Below, piece after piece: positions 40,877 through 51,253 of a DNA stretch of 64,000 nucleotides. The position numbers were made by a program, and so were the translations under genes. Source of the stretch: Bartonella sp. HY038 (GTDB taxonomy: Bacteria; Pseudomonadota; Alphaproteobacteria; Rhizobiales; Rhizobiaceae); NCBI RefSeq assembly GCF_014117425.1, contig NZ_CP059725.1, positions 682,001 through 746,000 of the forward strand, in the 5' to 3' direction. The number at the start of each line of letters is the position of its first letter. The first letter of the stretch is position 1. The notes beneath the pieces are model-generated. The model saw only the letters and a program-made list of their open reading frames with translations, was not told the origin of the DNA and made no database searches.

Positions 40877-41503
40877 CTACTGCTGATACAGACTTGGAGC
40901 CCTTCTGAAGCTTGGCTGTGGTCTTTGGTAGGTTGGTATAGGCCGTTTGTAACTTTGTGGTGGTTGATAGTTTACCGGCGGTCTTTGGTAACCCTGTGGT
41001 GGTCTTTGAACACCGGGGCGCGGTGGCGGAGGTCTATTAAACCCTGGTGGAGGCCGATGAAATCCAGGAGGTGGCCGATGGAAATTTGCAGGTGGGCGTT
41101 GATAGACTGGAGGCGGTGGTGGGCGATGATAATGATGGCGATAATAATTGCGGTGGCGATTGCGATAGTAATAATTATCATAGCCACCAATAATAAACGG
41201 CATTGCAACTGCAGGAGCCGGGCTTTGCACATAAGGTCTCACCGGTTGTCTTGCTTCCCGATAAGCAATATAACGGGCTGAAATCCAGCCACTATAGCCC
41301 CCCGCATTGATCAAGCACCAATTAGCCCGACATTGACTAATATTAATTGGATAACCAGCCGGTAGCGTTGCTTGCACGCGGTAACGTGTACTTGGGCCAT
41401 TGCGCAAATTTACATTTCCAGTCGTAATGGCATCAGCAGCAAGTGCAGTGCCAGCACTAAGGCAGAAAATACTTACTAATAATGAACTTAAAAACCTTTT
41501 CAT
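40877..41503 (-). CDS. Secreted SH3-domain protein with proline-rich tail
   Basis: This 208-residue protein has a signal peptide (about 1-23, ending GTALAA), a bacterial SH3 domain (about 26-80, with GNVNLRNGPSTRYRVQATLP and a Cys pair around CRANWC), a Tyr/His/Asn-rich stretch, and a low-complexity tail of RPPP, HRPPPGF and YQRP repeats. The SH3 domain probably binds peptidoglycan or proteins in the periplasm. The ATG at 41503 has an AGGATGG upstream. The tail may make contacts across the cell wall; that is inference. Confidence 0.75.
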   Translation of the reverse strand: MKRFLSSLLVSIFCLSAGTALAADAITTGNVNLRNGPSTRYRVQATLPAGYPINISQCRANWCLINAGGYSGWISARYIAYREARQPVRPYVQSPAPAVAMPFIIGGYDNYYYRNRHRNYYRHHYHRPPPPPVYQRPPANFHRPPPGFHRPPPGFNRPPPPRPGVQRPPQGYQRPPVNYQPPQSYKRPIPTYQRPQPSFRRAPSLYQQ

Positions 41504-41739
41504 GATACACCATCCTAAGCTGCAAAAGCAGCTGATAATGACCTTGATGGCCAAAAAAATTACGCCATTATGATTTGCTATTACAATATTTTATTTCACA
41601 ACAGCGCGTTGATATTTGTAACAATGCTATCCTATTAGCAGATTTTAGATGAATGGTTAATGAATCGTTAATGATGCTAAAGCCCCCGCGATAAACAGTC
41701 AATTAGTAAAAAAAACTAAAAATAGGATGTTCTTTTAGT

Positions 41740-42546
41740 CTAAGACCAAATCATAAGCGCGGCAAGCCCTAAAACACCAACAATAATGCGCCACCAGCCA
41801 AAAAGCGTAAAGCCTTTGCGTGATACATAATCAAGGAGATGGCGGACAACAAAAACGCCGGAAATAAAGGCAACAACAAAGCCAATTATGATATATAGCC
41901 CGTCATTAAATGTTAGAACGCGATAGCTTTTAAAAAGCTCAAGCGCAAAAGCTCCTGCCATGGTAGGCAAGGCTAAAAAGAATGAAAATTCGGCGGCGGA
42001 GCGCTTATTGGCTCCCATTAACAGCGCAGCTACAATTGTCGAGCCAGAACGCGACACGCCCGGTATCATTGCAAGGCACTGGCAAAAGCCAATGGCAAGA
42101 CACATGCCAAGGGGATATTTTGTTGCGTCATCATAACGGGGCTTAAGGTCCATTTTATCAACAGCCAAAAGAATTATGCCACCAATAATCAGCGAAATAC
42201 AAACCAATAAAGGCGAGGCTAAAAGATAAGTTTTAATAACGCTATGTAAAGCAAAGCCGATAAAAACAGCTGGTAAAAAGGCTAATAAAACACCAAGGAC
42301 AAAACGGCGCACGCTAGCATCGCTAGTAAAATTGCGGGCAATAAATGCAAGCTTGCCAAAATAAACGGTTAAAATTGCTAAAATAGCGCCAAGTTGAATG
42401 AGAATCTCAAAAGTTTTTTGAGGAGAGTTAAATCCTAAAAAATGGCCAATTAAAATAAGGTGGCCAGTTGAAGAAACGGGAATAAATTCAGTTAATCCTT
42501 CAATAAGTCCTAGGAAAAACGAATTAAAAATTTGATAAAGATCCAT
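41740..42546 (-). CDS. uppP: Undecaprenyl-diphosphate phosphatase
   Basis: UppP (BacA) removes a phosphate from undecaprenyl pyrophosphate so that the carrier lipid can be reused in cell-wall synthesis. The 268-residue membrane protein has the catalytic motif [19 protein letters not shown] at about 14-32 and [17 protein letters not shown] near 160, and about eight helices. Loss or gain affects bacitracin sensitivity in known species. The gene is monocistronic here. Confidence 0.96.
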   Translation of the reverse strand: MDLYQIFNSFFLGLIEGLTEFIPVSSTGHLILIGHFLGFNSPQKTFEILIQLGAILAILTVYFGKLAFIARNFTSDASVRRFVLGVLLAFLPAVFIGFALHSVIKTYLLASPLLVCISLIIGGIILLAVDKMDLKPRYDDATKYPLGMCLAIGFCQCLAMIPGVSRSGSTIVAALLMGANKRSAAEFSFFLALPTMAGAFALELFKSYRVLTFNDGLYIIIGFVVAFISGVFVVRHLLDYVSRKGFTLFGWWRIIVGVLGLAALMIWS

Positions 42547-42937
42547 AGTGAGCCTATTGGTGCAAAGGTAAAATGTTAAATGACGTTAGTTGGTAAAAGC
42601 TATATATTGGCTTTATAAGACATTAAAATAAAACAAGGCGTTAAAAAATATTTATTTAGTAACTAATTTATTATAACTGGTTTGGCTAGACGTTTTCGCT
42701 AAAAGTCATTATGCACAAGTGATGTATTTTTTTGGCAATGTATTTTTGGGTAATGTAATTTTTGCGGCAATGCCTTTGTTGGTACTGTTTGGCTTTGCTT
42801 ATAAAAAACCATGTTTGGTCTGGTCTATTGAAATATGTTAATGAAATATCAAATAGAGTAAATAGTATTTTAGGTAATTTACTTTATTTCCTATAGTTTG
42901 AAATTAGGTTTTTTAAATTGAACGAAATGTGCCGCAT
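42547..42937. other. Intergenic region between uppP and the GST gene
   Basis: About 390 AT-rich bases with divergent genes on both sides. A 39-codon hydrophobic open frame starts at 42722 but has no ribosome-binding site; I did not call it. The region presumably holds both promoters. Confidence 0.35.
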
Positions 42938-43630
42938 ATGCTGACGCTTTTTCAACATCCCATGTCTTCTGCCTCGCGCTTTATCCGCCTTATTCTCAAT
43001 GAATACGGGGTTGCTACCAATTTGATTGAAGAATATGAATGGGCAAATCGTCGTGAATTCAAAGCATTAAACTTAGCTGGTACTGTACCTGTATTGCTTG
43101 CAGAGGGCGAAGTTGCCATTTGTGGCGCAACAGTCATTTGCGAATATCTTGATGAAACACGCGGTACTTTTAATCGTGGCGCACCATTTTTTCCGCAAAA
43201 TCCGTTGGAACGCGCCGAAGTGCGCCGCGTTATTGACTGGTTTTTAAATAAGTTTGAAAATGAGGCTACTGTCCATATTGTTCGTGAACGAGTTTATAAA
43301 GGTGAAATGACCACAGCCCAAGGTGGTGGTGCACCTGATTCGACCATTTTGCGCAACGCACGTAATAATATTCGCCCCCATATGCAATATTTGGATTGGC
43401 TTGCCGCGACGCGTGATTGGATTGGCGGTTATACGCTAACCTATGGTGATCTTGCTGCTGCCGCTTCTATATCAGTGCTTGATTATATGGGCGAAATTGA
43501 TTGGAGCCATTATCCCGCCGCACGTGATTGGTATGCTCGCTTAAAGTCTCGCCCGTCCTTCCGCCCATTGTTAAATGATCGCATTCGTGGTCTTATGCCG
43601 GTCGCTCATTATGCAGACCTTGACTTTTGA
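42938..43630 (+). CDS. Glutathione S-transferase family protein
   Basis: This 230-residue protein has the thioredoxin-like N-terminal domain (about 1-80, TLFQHPMSSASRFIRLILNE and the cis-Pro in GTVPVLL) and an all-helical C-terminal domain with the TLTYGDLAAAASISVLDYMG segment. The N-terminal domain has Ser in place of the usual catalytic Tyr or Cys (HPMSSASR). The ATG at 42938 is preferred to the GTG nine bases upstream. It overlaps queG, so it is part of a GST-queG-epimerase unit; in rhizobia this order recurs. Confidence 0.85.
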   Translation: MLTLFQHPMSSASRFIRLILNEYGVATNLIEEYEWANRREFKALNLAGTVPVLLAEGEVAICGATVICEYLDETRGTFNRGAPFFPQNPLERAEVRRVIDWFLNKFENEATVHIVRERVYKGEMTTAQGGGAPDSTILRNARNNIRPHMQYLDWLAATRDWIGGYTLTYGDLAAAASISVLDYMGEIDWSHYPAARDWYARLKSRPSFRPLLNDRIRGLMPVAHYADLDF

Positions 43631-44750
43631 TAAGGCTGTAAAGCTTAAACAATTTATTGCTAGCGAAGCAAAGGCGCATGGTTTTGACCTTTTTGCCATT
43701 GCTAATCCAAAATCGGTACTTGATGCCGGTGATCGTTTAAAGATAGCGGTTGAGCATGGCTATCATGGCGATATGGAATGGATGAAAGAGACACTGGAAC
43801 GGCGTCAATCCCCACAAAATCTTTGGCCAGAAGTGCGTTCTGTCATTATGCTGGGGGTTAATTATGGACCAGAGCATGATCCACGCTTGGATGCAAACAG
43901 TACGGATAAGGGAAATATATCCGTTTATGCTCGCCATCGTGATTATCATGATTTAATCAAAGGGCGGCTTAAACAACTAGCATCGCGTTTTGCTTCACGC
44001 GCTGGCGGTGAGGTTAAGGTTTTTGTAGATACCGCACCAGTGATGGAAAAGCCTTTGGCTGTTGCTGCAGGGCTTGGCTGGCAGGGAAAGCATACCAATC
44101 TTGTTAGCCGCGAATTTGGTGCTTGGTTGTTTTTAGGCTCTATTTTTACAACCCTTGAGCTGCCCGTTGATGAAGCCGAAATTGACCGCTGCGGCTCCTG
44201 CAAAGCCTGTCTTAATTCTTGCCCGACCAATGCTTTTCCAGCTCCCTATCAATTAGATGCACGCCGTTGCATATCTTATCTGACGATCGAGCTTAAAGAG
44301 CAAATCCCGCATGAATTTCGTAAAGCCATTGGTAACCGTATTTATGGTTGCGATGAATGTTTAGCTGCCTGCCCATGGAATAAGTTTGCCCAGCACACCA
44401 ATGAGATTAAATTGCAAGCACGGCCAGAACTTATGGAACCAGATTTGCGGTTTTTCCTTGGTTTTGATGATGCGAATTTTCGCCAGTTTTTTTCGGGCTC
44501 ACCAATAAAACGCATTGGGCGAAATAGGTTCATTCGCAATGTGTTATTGGCAGCTGGTAATAGCAATGATAGAACATTTATTGAGGATATTAAGGCGCAT
44601 TTAAATGATGGTGATGTTCTTGTACGTTCTATGGCGGTTTGGGCATTAAAGGAACTTATGTCATCAAACGAATTTGATGGCCTTCGCCAATTGCACATGC
44701 GCCAAGAAAATGATGATATGGTTAAAATTGAATGGGGAATAATGTCATGA
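43611..44750 (+). CDS. queG: Epoxyqueuosine reductase
   Basis: QueG reduces epoxyqueuosine to queuosine at tRNA position 34 using cobalamin and two 4Fe-4S clusters. The 379-residue protein has the cluster motifs CGSCKACLNSCPTNAF and CDECLAACPWNKF, and a C-terminal HEAT-like part. The chosen ATG at 43611 overlaps the end of the GST gene by 20 bases; the frame is open back to 43575. It is coupled to the next gene by an ATGA overlap. Confidence 0.95.
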   Translation: MQTLTFDKAVKLKQFIASEAKAHGFDLFAIANPKSVLDAGDRLKIAVEHGYHGDMEWMKETLERRQSPQNLWPEVRSVIMLGVNYGPEHDPRLDANSTDKGNISVYARHRDYHDLIKGRLKQLASRFASRAGGEVKVFVDTAPVMEKPLAVAAGLGWQGKHTNLVSREFGAWLFLGSIFTTLELPVDEAEIDRCGSCKACLNSCPTNAFPAPYQLDARRCISYLTIELKEQIPHEFRKAIGNRIYGCDECLAACPWNKFAQHTNEIKLQARPELMEPDLRFFLGFDDANFRQFFSGSPIKRIGRNRFIRNVLLAAGNSNDRTFIEDIKAHLNDGDVLVRSMAVWALKELMSSNEFDGLRQLHMRQENDDMVKIEWGIMS

Positions 44751-45607
44751 AGTTTTTTATTTTTGGTGCAGGATTTAGCGCACGAGCTTTTGCAAGGCTA
44801 AATAAAGAAGCGGTAGCAGGTACAACGCGCAAATTTGATAAATTTGAGCTTTTGGAAGATGCTAATGTAAAGCCCTATATTTTTGATGGCATCAATTTAA
44901 GCGCGGAAATTATCGCAGAACTATCCGACACCACTCATCTTATTGTTTCTGCGGCGCCCAATGAAACAGGCGACCCAGTATTACAAGTTAAAGACATTGA
45001 TGTGTTGTTACCAAAATTGCAATGGATTGGCTATTTATCAACCGTTGGCGTTTATGGTGACCATCAAGGCAATGTGGTTGATGAAGAAAGCAGTTGCAAG
45101 CCAACGACGGAACGCAATCAAATGCGGGTTATTGTTGAGCAAAATTGGCTTGATTTGGGCAAGAAACTTAATGCCAAGGTTGCAATTTTACGTTTGGGCG
45201 GCATTTATGGTGCTGGCCGCAATGCCTTTAATAAGCTTAAAAATGGCACTGCTAACCGGATTATTAAGCCTGGGCAAAAATTTAGCCGCATCCATAGCGA
45301 TGATATTGCCGATGTTTTACACTATTTTGCACAACATCATTTAGGCGGCATTTTTAATGTTGCGGATGATGAGCCTTCACCACCGCAAGATGTCATTACT
45401 TATGCAGCTGAAATTATGGGTGTTGAGCCGCCGGTTGAAGTACCCTTTGAAAAAGCAGATTTGTCACCCATGGCACGCTCTTTTTATGGCGATAACAAGG
45501 TTGTCTCCAATAAAAAATTAAGACAAAGTGGTTATGATTTCAAATATCCAAACTATCGCGATGCGCTTAATGGCATGTGGCGTGATAATAGTTGGGAAAG
45601 GGAATAA
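44747..45607 (+). CDS. NAD-binding epimerase/SDR-like protein
   Basis: The 286-residue Rossmann protein starts MKFFIFGAGFSARAFARLN, with a GAGFSA dinucleotide loop, and has a YLSTVGVYGDHQG segment with the Ser/Tyr catalytic arrangement of extended SDRs. It is of the YeeZ-like type. The substrate is unknown. Coupled to queG by ATGA, so likely cotranscribed; it is followed by a tandem repeat block. Confidence 0.8.
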   Translation: MKFFIFGAGFSARAFARLNKEAVAGTTRKFDKFELLEDANVKPYIFDGINLSAEIIAELSDTTHLIVSAAPNETGDPVLQVKDIDVLLPKLQWIGYLSTVGVYGDHQGNVVDEESSCKPTTERNQMRVIVEQNWLDLGKKLNAKVAILRLGGIYGAGRNAFNKLKNGTANRIIKPGQKFSRIHSDDIADVLHYFAQHHLGGIFNVADDEPSPPQDVITYAAEIMGVEPPVEVPFEKADLSPMARSFYGDNKVVSNKKLRQSGYDFKYPNYRDALNGMWRDNSWERE

Positions 45608-45610
45608 GCA

Positions 45611-45745
45611 TTTGCAACAAAAGTGCGTAAGCGGTTTTGTGTTCGCAAAATGCGTTAGGTAAAAATAGATTTGCAACAAAAGTGCGTAAGCGGTTTTGTG
45701 TTCGCAAAATGCGCTAGGTAAAAATAGATTTGCAATAAAAGCGCG
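45611..45745. repeat. 59-bp tandem repeat, 2.3 copies
   Basis: Two copies of a 59-base unit start at 45611 and 45670 and differ by one base (GCGTTAGG versus GCGCTAGG); a third, shortened copy starts at 45729 with TTTGCAATAAAAGCGCG. Each unit contains an imperfect palindrome around TTTTGTGTTCGCAAAA. It lies between the epimerase stop and mepA, in the mepA leader. Confidence 0.85.
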
Positions 45746-45791
45746 ATGTGGCTCATTGCAAATGATGCGGTTAAATAAGAAAGGCGGCAGC

Positions 45792-46676
45792 ATGAAAAAG
45801 AGTTTTAAATTTTGTCTGGCTTTATGTAGCCTAAGTCTGTTTGGTCTTTTTTATGCAGGTAGTGCACAAGCTGATCAGCCTGCAAAACAAGCATTTAGTG
45901 CCCAAAAAACGCCAACAGGCGGTGAGCCAAAGGCGATTGGGTTTTATTCCAAAGGCTGTTTATCAGGTGCAATGCAGATGCCCATTGATGGTCCCAATTG
46001 GCAAGTTATGCGTTTGTCGCGCAATCGCAATTGGGGACATCCAACGACAATTGCATTTTTGCAGCAATTATCACGTGACGCCGCCAAAGATGGTTGGCGC
46101 GGTTTATTAATTGGCGATATTTCACAGCCACGTGGTGGGCCAATGCCGCAAGGCCATGCCTCGCATCAAATTGGTATGGATGCCGATATTTGGTTGATGC
46201 CAATGCCAGCGCGTAAATTAAGCGCTAAAGAACGTGAAAATATGCAAGGCGTATCTATGCTTAAAGGTAAAAGCCTTTATGTTGACCCCAAAAAATGGAC
46301 ACCTGCCCATGGTTTTCTCATTCGAGATGCCGCCTCTAGCCCACTAGTCGATCGTATTTTTGTGCATCCTGGTATTAAAAAGCAGCTTTGTGAAACAGCA
46401 ACGGGCGACCGTGCGTGGCTTGGCAAAGTGCGCCCTTATTGGGGGCATATTTGGCATTTTCATGTTCGGTTAAAATGCCAACCTGGATCTCCTGCTTGTG
46501 TTTCGCAACCGCCAGTACCCAAGGGTGATGGCTGTGGTTCTGCTTTAGCATGGTGGTTTACTGATGAGCCTTGGGTACCCAAAACACCTAAAAAGCCGAC
46601 AGAGGAAGAAGAGCAACCAAAAGAAATGATGGTATCAGACTTACCAAAAGCTTGCGCTGCCCTGCTTAATGAATAG
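45792..46676 (+). CDS. mepA: Penicillin-insensitive murein endopeptidase
   Basis: MepA cleaves D-Ala-meso-DAP crosslinks in peptidoglycan in the periplasm. The 294-residue protein has a signal peptide (about 1-26, ending GSAQA) and the zinc motif HASHQIGMDADIWLMP, further HPGIKKQLCE and the C-terminal GHIWHFHVRLKCQPGSPAC. The ATG at 45792 is chosen because the signal peptide starts there. It is 26 bases upstream of glk. Confidence 0.93.
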   Translation: MKKSFKFCLALCSLSLFGLFYAGSAQADQPAKQAFSAQKTPTGGEPKAIGFYSKGCLSGAMQMPIDGPNWQVMRLSRNRNWGHPTTIAFLQQLSRDAAKDGWRGLLIGDISQPRGGPMPQGHASHQIGMDADIWLMPMPARKLSAKERENMQGVSMLKGKSLYVDPKKWTPAHGFLIRDAASSPLVDRIFVHPGIKKQLCETATGDRAWLGKVRPYWGHIWHFHVRLKCQPGSPACVSQPPVPKGDGCGSALAWWFTDEPWVPKTPKKPTEEEEQPKEMMVSDLPKACAALLNE

Positions 46677-46702
46677 ATAAATAACATACTGAGTGAGGTA
46701 AA

Positions 46703-47707
46703 ATGCACGAGGAAAAATCAATTATCTTTCCTGTTTTAATTGCCGATATTGGTGGTACTAATGCGCGCTTTGCTTATCTAACAGATAGTGCAAGTGAACT
46801 TTTGTTGTTTGATAGTTTAAAAACTGCTGATTTTGATAATATAGATCAGGCGATTAAGCGTAATATTTTACCTCATCTTAAAAAATCTCCTAAAACACTC
46901 ATCATTGCTTGGGCAGGGCCAATTGATGGGGTGGCACCAAAGCTCACTAATTCCACGTGGTTTATTGATAAACAAGCCTTGGCCAAAAGTTTGGATTTAA
47001 AAGCCATATGTTTGCTAAATGATTTTGAGGCACAGGCTTTAGCCACAACAGTTTTACCAGCTGCACACTTGCAGCAAATTGGCGGTAAAATACATGGAAG
47101 CAATGCATCGCGGGCAATTTTAGGTCCAGGTACAGGCCTTGGTGTTGCTGGGCTTATTTCATTTAAATGGCAATATTTACCAATTGCTGGTGAAGGTGGG
47201 CATATCGATTTTCCTTTAAAGGGTGAAGATGAAATTGCGCTTTTTAAATATCTACCATTACTTGAAGGGCGCTTAACGGCAGAAGAAGTTTTAAGTGGGC
47301 GTGGGCTTTTAGCCATATATCATGCACTTTGCAAAAAGAATGGTGTTGTGATTGATTTTACATCTGCCGACAAGGTCAGCCATGCAGCTTTACATGACAA
47401 TAATCATTTGGCACGGCAAGCGATAGATTTGTTTTTAAAGTGGTTGGCGCGTATTGCTGGCGATATTGCACTTATTTTTAAGGCAAAGGGCGGCGTTTAT
47501 ATTGGCGGTGGCATTGTACCACGGCTTTTGCCTTTGCTTGATGAAAGTATATTTCGTGATGAATTTGAAAATAAAGCACCCCATCAATGGTTGATGCAGG
47601 ATATGCCAATTTTTATCATAAAGGATTCAAATTCTGCTTTAACAGGCATGGCAGGTTTGGCTAAAAAACCAAAGGATTATTTAGTGAATATTGATTATTT
47701 TTCTTAA
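46703..47707 (+). CDS. glk: Glucokinase
   Basis: The 334-residue ROK-like/Glk protein phosphorylates glucose. The ATP phosphate-binding motif ADIGGTNARFAYL is at about 13-25. The catalytic Asp lies in CLLNDFEAQALAT, and ILGPGTGLGVAGLI and EGGHIDFP follow in the expected order. It sits between mepA and dapB without a terminator. Confidence 0.93.
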   Translation: MHEEKSIIFPVLIADIGGTNARFAYLTDSASELLLFDSLKTADFDNIDQAIKRNILPHLKKSPKTLIIAWAGPIDGVAPKLTNSTWFIDKQALAKSLDLKAICLLNDFEAQALATTVLPAAHLQQIGGKIHGSNASRAILGPGTGLGVAGLISFKWQYLPIAGEGGHIDFPLKGEDEIALFKYLPLLEGRLTAEEVLSGRGLLAIYHALCKKNGVVIDFTSADKVSHAALHDNNHLARQAIDLFLKWLARIAGDIALIFKAKGGVYIGGGIVPRLLPLLDESIFRDEFENKAPHQWLMQDMPIFIIKDSNSALTGMAGLAKKPKDYLVNIDYFS

Positions 47708-47793
47708 AATAAATTTGCATGTTTTCTCTTTTGATAGTTGCGTTCTTTCTGGCTAAAGTTCATTATAGAATAGATGAGTTAAAGGAGATTTTA

Positions 47794-48600
47794 ATGCGGC
47801 TTGCAGTTGTGGGTGCCGGTGGGCGTATGGGGCGCGAATTAATTCGCACAATTAACGAAATTGACGGCGCAGAACTAGGCGCTGCAATTGAGCGTAGTGG
47901 CTCCGACCTTATTGGCAAAGATGCAGGGCTTCTGGCTGGACTGGAAGAAAATGGCATAAAAATAACCGATGATGCATTGGCAGCTTTTGCAGCAGTTGAT
48001 GGCGTTATCGATTTTACATCACCTGTTTCTAGTCTTGTTTATGCTGGCTTTGCAGCACAAGCGCGCATTGTCCATGTTATTGGTACAACGGGATTTGAAC
48101 AAAAAGACGAAGCGGCTATTTTAGCGGCTTCCCGCCATGCAAAGATTGTTAAATCCGGTAATATGAGCCTTGGGGTCAATCTTTTGGCAAGCCTTGTCAA
48201 GCAAGCAGCAAAAGCCTTAGATATAGATGACTTTGATATTGAAGTGGTGGAGATGCATCACCGTAAAAAGGTTGATGCGCCATCAGGTACCGCGCTTTTA
48301 TTGGGTGATGCCGCAGCAAAAGGACGCGAGCAAAACTTAAACGAAGTAAGTGTGCGTGGCCGCGATGGTATTACTGGTGCGCGTGAAGCGGGCACAATTG
48401 GTTTTGCCGCCTTGCGTGGTGGCACAGTAATTGGTGAACATTCAGTTATATTTGCGGGTGAAAACGAACGCATTGTTTTATCGCATATTGCCGAAAATCG
48501 CTCAATTTTTGCTCGTGGGGCAATAAAAGCTGCACTTTGGGCGCAAGACAAGCCGCATGGCCTTTATTCTATGGCTGATGTGTTGGGGCTTGAAGCTTAG
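47794..48600 (+). CDS. dapB: 4-hydroxy-tetrahydrodipicolinate reductase
   Basis: DapB is part of the lysine and DAP pathway. The 268-residue protein has the NAD(P)-binding [10 protein letters not shown] at about 7-16, the catalytic [18 protein letters not shown] segment and [17 protein letters not shown]. The open frame runs back to 47719, but the ATG at 47794 has a clear AAAGGAG. It follows glk by 86 bases and precedes gpmA. Confidence 0.96.
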   Translation: MRLAVVGAGGRMGRELIRTINEIDGAELGAAIERSGSDLIGKDAGLLAGLEENGIKITDDALAAFAAVDGVIDFTSPVSSLVYAGFAAQARIVHVIGTTGFEQKDEAAILAASRHAKIVKSGNMSLGVNLLASLVKQAAKALDIDDFDIEVVEMHHRKKVDAPSGTALLLGDAAAKGREQNLNEVSVRGRDGITGAREAGTIGFAALRGGTVIGEHSVIFAGENERIVLSHIAENRSIFARGAIKAALWAQDKPHGLYSMADVLGLEA

Positions 48601-48659
48601 CACAAGTAATTAGTTTAACTATTTTATAAAATCCAATCTCGCAAAAGGAAGAAACAGAT

Positions 48660-49277
48660 ATGCAACGCACACTTGTACTTGTCCGTCATGGTCAAAGCGA
48701 ATGGAATCTTAAAAATCTTTTTACTGGCTGGCGTGATCCAGGATTGACCGAGCAAGGTCATCAAGAGGCGATTAGCGCAGGGCAAAAATTAAAGGCAGAA
48801 GGACTTCAGTTTAATATTGCCTTTACTTCGGCTTTAAGCCGCGCACAGGTGACCTGCCAACATATTTTAGACGAGATTGGCGAGCCAAATTTGCAAACCA
48901 TCCGCGACCAAGCTTTGAACGAGCGCGATTATGGTGATTTATCAGGTCTTAACAAAGATGATGCTCGCCAAAAATGGGGTGAAGATCAAGTTCATATTTG
49001 GCGCCGTTCCTATGATATTGCACCACCAGCAGGTGAAAGTTTACGTGATACTGGCGCGCGTGTTTGGCCTTATTATATCCATAAAATTCAACCGCATGTT
49101 TTGCGCGGTGAATCGGTGCTTGTTGCGGCCCATGGCAATTCATTACGGGCATTAATTATGGCACTTGAAGGCTTAACCCCTGATGAGGTGGTAAAGCTTG
49201 AGCTAGCGACTGGTGTGCCAATTGTTTATACCTTAAATGCTGATTCAACCATTGCGACTAAAAAAGTGCTTGGTTAA
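48660..49277 (+). CDS. gpmA: 2,3-bisphosphoglycerate-dependent phosphoglycerate mutase
   Basis: This 205-residue enzyme interconverts 3- and 2-phosphoglycerate. Catalytic His is in [18 protein letters not shown] (about residue 10), with the second in [15 protein letters not shown]. It is shorter than E. coli GpmA (250), as typical for alphaproteobacteria. It ends the mepA-glk-dapB-gpmA run, with a strong terminator. Confidence 0.95.
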   Translation: MQRTLVLVRHGQSEWNLKNLFTGWRDPGLTEQGHQEAISAGQKLKAEGLQFNIAFTSALSRAQVTCQHILDEIGEPNLQTIRDQALNERDYGDLSGLNKDDARQKWGEDQVHIWRRSYDIAPPAGESLRDTGARVWPYYIHKIQPHVLRGESVLVAAHGNSLRALIMALEGLTPDEVVKLELATGVPIVYTLNADSTIATKKVLG

Positions 49278-49301
49278 ATCTATCAAAATTAAGTCATTGA
49301 G

Positions 49302-49340
49302 AAGCTGTGCGCCCTAAAGATGGGGCGAACAGCTTTTTAT
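49302..49340 (+). terminator. Rho-independent terminator of gpmA
   Basis: Two-part stem: AAGCTGT (49302-49308) with ACAGCTT (49329-49335), and inner CGCCC with GGGCG; TTTAT follows. Confidence 0.85.
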
Positions 49341-49409
49341 TTCGTACTTAGCAAAATTAATACTTATGCAAAAATACGTTGTAAAACTGATTGAGTTATG
49401 GCTAATATC

Positions 49410-49443
49410 GTTGCATTAACTCTTTCTAGACGGTGCAACCGAA
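49410..49443 (+). promoter_or_regulatory. metX leader with mutually exclusive hairpins
   Basis: GTTGCA (49410-49415) can pair with TGCAAC (49434-49439), and CGGT (49431-49434) can pair with ACCG (49438-49441); the two overlap and end two bases before the ATG at 49444. No Shine-Dalgarno is seen. A SAM-II type leader, often found before metX/metA genes in alphaproteobacteria, was not recognised. Confidence 0.3.
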
Positions 49444-50628
49444 ATGAATAATTCGATACCCAATCCTGCGGGTGGCATTATGCTTGCCCAAGCGGTGCAG
49501 CCTGACAGCAAAATTGTCAAGTTTGGCCCCGATAATCCCCTTATTCTTGATAGCGGTGTGACATTATCACCCTTTCAAATTGCCTATCAGGACTATGGCA
49601 CTTTAAATGCAGATAAAAGCAATGCTATTCTTATTTGCCATGCTTTAACCGGCGATCAACATGTTGCTAATGATCATCCCGTTACCGGTAAACCGGGTTG
49701 GTGGGAATCATTGGTTGGCCCTGGCAAAATAATCGATACAAACAAATATTATGTTATTTGCTCCAATGTTATTGGTTCATGTTTAGGTTCATCTGGCCCA
49801 GCATCGCTTAATCCGCAAACAGGACTTCCTTACGCACTTGATTTTCCAGTCATTACCATTGGTGATATGGTACGGGCGCAAGCCATGCTTGTCGATCATA
49901 TGGGTATTGATACATTATTTGCGGTTATTGGTGGCTCCATGGGCGGCATGCAAGTGTTGCAATGGGCATCAAGCTATCATAGTCGTATGTTCTCGGCGAT
50001 TGTTTTGGCAAGTGGCGCACGCCATTCAGCGCAAAATATTGCCTTTGATGAAATTGGTCGGCAAGCGATTATGGCTGACCCCAATTTTCATGAAGGGCGC
50101 TATTTAGAAAAAGGCACTGTACCACGCAAAGGTTTAGGTGTTGCGCGTATGACTGCCCATGTCACCTATTTGTCAGAAGATGCCTTACATCGCAAATTTG
50201 GTCGCAATTTGCAAAATCGCAGTAATATCACCTATGGATTTGATGCAGATTTCCAGATCGAAAGCTATTTACGCCACCAAGGAAGTTCTTTTGTTGAGCG
50301 TTTTGACGCTAATTCCTATCTCTACCTCACCCGTGCTATGGACTATTTTGATCTTGCTAGCGAGCATGATGGCCAATTGTCAAAAGCCTTTGCGGGCATT
50401 AAATCGCGGGTGTTTGTTGCTTCTTTTTCATCTGATTGGTTGTTTTCTACCAAAGAAAGCCGCAGTTTTGTTCACGCGCTAAATGCTGCGGGGGCAGCGG
50501 TTTCCTTTGTTGAAATTGAAACCGATAAAGGACATGACGCATTTTTACTGGATGAACCAATAATGTTTTCGGCAATTAATGGTTTTGTTGCATCGGCTGC
50601 TAAAGCAAGAGGGCTAAAAGATGAGTGA
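49444..50628 (+). CDS. metX: Homoserine O-acetyltransferase
   Basis: MetX acetylates (or succinylates) homoserine in methionine synthesis. The 394-residue alpha/beta hydrolase has the nucleophile in [12 protein letters not shown], Asp in [14 protein letters not shown] and His in [11 protein letters not shown], plus the [13 protein letters not shown] oxyanion loop. No clear ribosome-binding site precedes the ATG; an internal Met at 49480 is an alternative start. It is coupled to metW by an 8-base overlap. Confidence 0.95.
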   Translation: MNNSIPNPAGGIMLAQAVQPDSKIVKFGPDNPLILDSGVTLSPFQIAYQDYGTLNADKSNAILICHALTGDQHVANDHPVTGKPGWWESLVGPGKIIDTNKYYVICSNVIGSCLGSSGPASLNPQTGLPYALDFPVITIGDMVRAQAMLVDHMGIDTLFAVIGGSMGGMQVLQWASSYHSRMFSAIVLASGARHSAQNIAFDEIGRQAIMADPNFHEGRYLEKGTVPRKGLGVARMTAHVTYLSEDALHRKFGRNLQNRSNITYGFDADFQIESYLRHQGSSFVERFDANSYLYLTRAMDYFDLASEHDGQLSKAFAGIKSRVFVASFSSDWLFSTKESRSFVHALNAAGAAVSFVEIETDKGHDAFLLDEPIMFSAINGFVASAAKARGLKDE

Positions 50629-51250
50629 CATAGCAAATCTTAGTGCCAGCCTTTCGCGTGTGGATTTTGACGTAATTGCCTCGCTAGTGCAGCCACAAAC
50701 ACGCGTCCTTGATGTTGGTTGCGGTAATGGCTCGTTGCTTGAATTGTTAATTGAGCGAAAAAAAATTGATGGGCGCGGTGTTGAATTATCACAAGAGGGC
50801 GTCGATCTTTGCATGGCACGCGGCCTATCGGTTATTCAAGGTGATGCCGATAGTGACCTTATTTATTATCCCGATCAAGCCTTTGATTATGTGATATTAT
50901 CCCAAACCTTGCAGGCAACACGCAATCCTAAAAATGTACTCGATAATCTTCTGCGTATTGGCAAACATGTCATTGTGTCGATTCCCAATTTTGGCTATTG
51001 GCGAGTGCGCGCTTCACTGTTATTTCGCGGTAGAATGCCGGTTACCAAAGAATTACCTTATAGTTGGTATGACACGCCCAATATTCATTTTTGTACGATT
51101 GAGGATTTTTTGGATACGGTGCGTGAGTTAAATGGGAACATTGAGGAAAGAGTGGTGCTTAAACGCTCTGGTGAGCGGGTGAGTTTCCGGCTGCCTGAAG
51201 CTGCTCTTAATATGTTTGGGCAACAAGCTGTGTTTTTGTTGCGCCGTTAA
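50621..51250 (+). CDS. metW: MetW, methionine biosynthesis methyltransferase-like protein
   Basis: The 209-residue protein has the SAM motif [15 protein letters not shown] and a class I fold. MetW is always found paired with MetX in proteobacteria and is needed for its full activity. Start overlaps the metX stop, and its own stop is followed after three bases by the next gene, so the three form one unit. Confidence 0.95.
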   Translation: MSDIANLSASLSRVDFDVIASLVQPQTRVLDVGCGNGSLLELLIERKKIDGRGVELSQEGVDLCMARGLSVIQGDADSDLIYYPDQAFDYVILSQTLQATRNPKNVLDNLLRIGKHVIVSIPNFGYWRVRASLLFRGRMPVTKELPYSWYDTPNIHFCTIEDFLDTVRELNGNIEERVVLKRSGERVSFRLPEAALNMFGQQAVFLLRR

Positions 51251-51253
51251 ACC

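Noticed and set aside
42722..42841. A 39-codon hydrophobic open frame
   Set aside because: No ribosome-binding site, low complexity and no recognisable family; probably chance in AT-rich sequence.
49330..49443. A SAM-II riboswitch before metX
   Set aside because: The typical GCTAAA and TGATTT core elements are not found in the right order; only short hairpins are seen.
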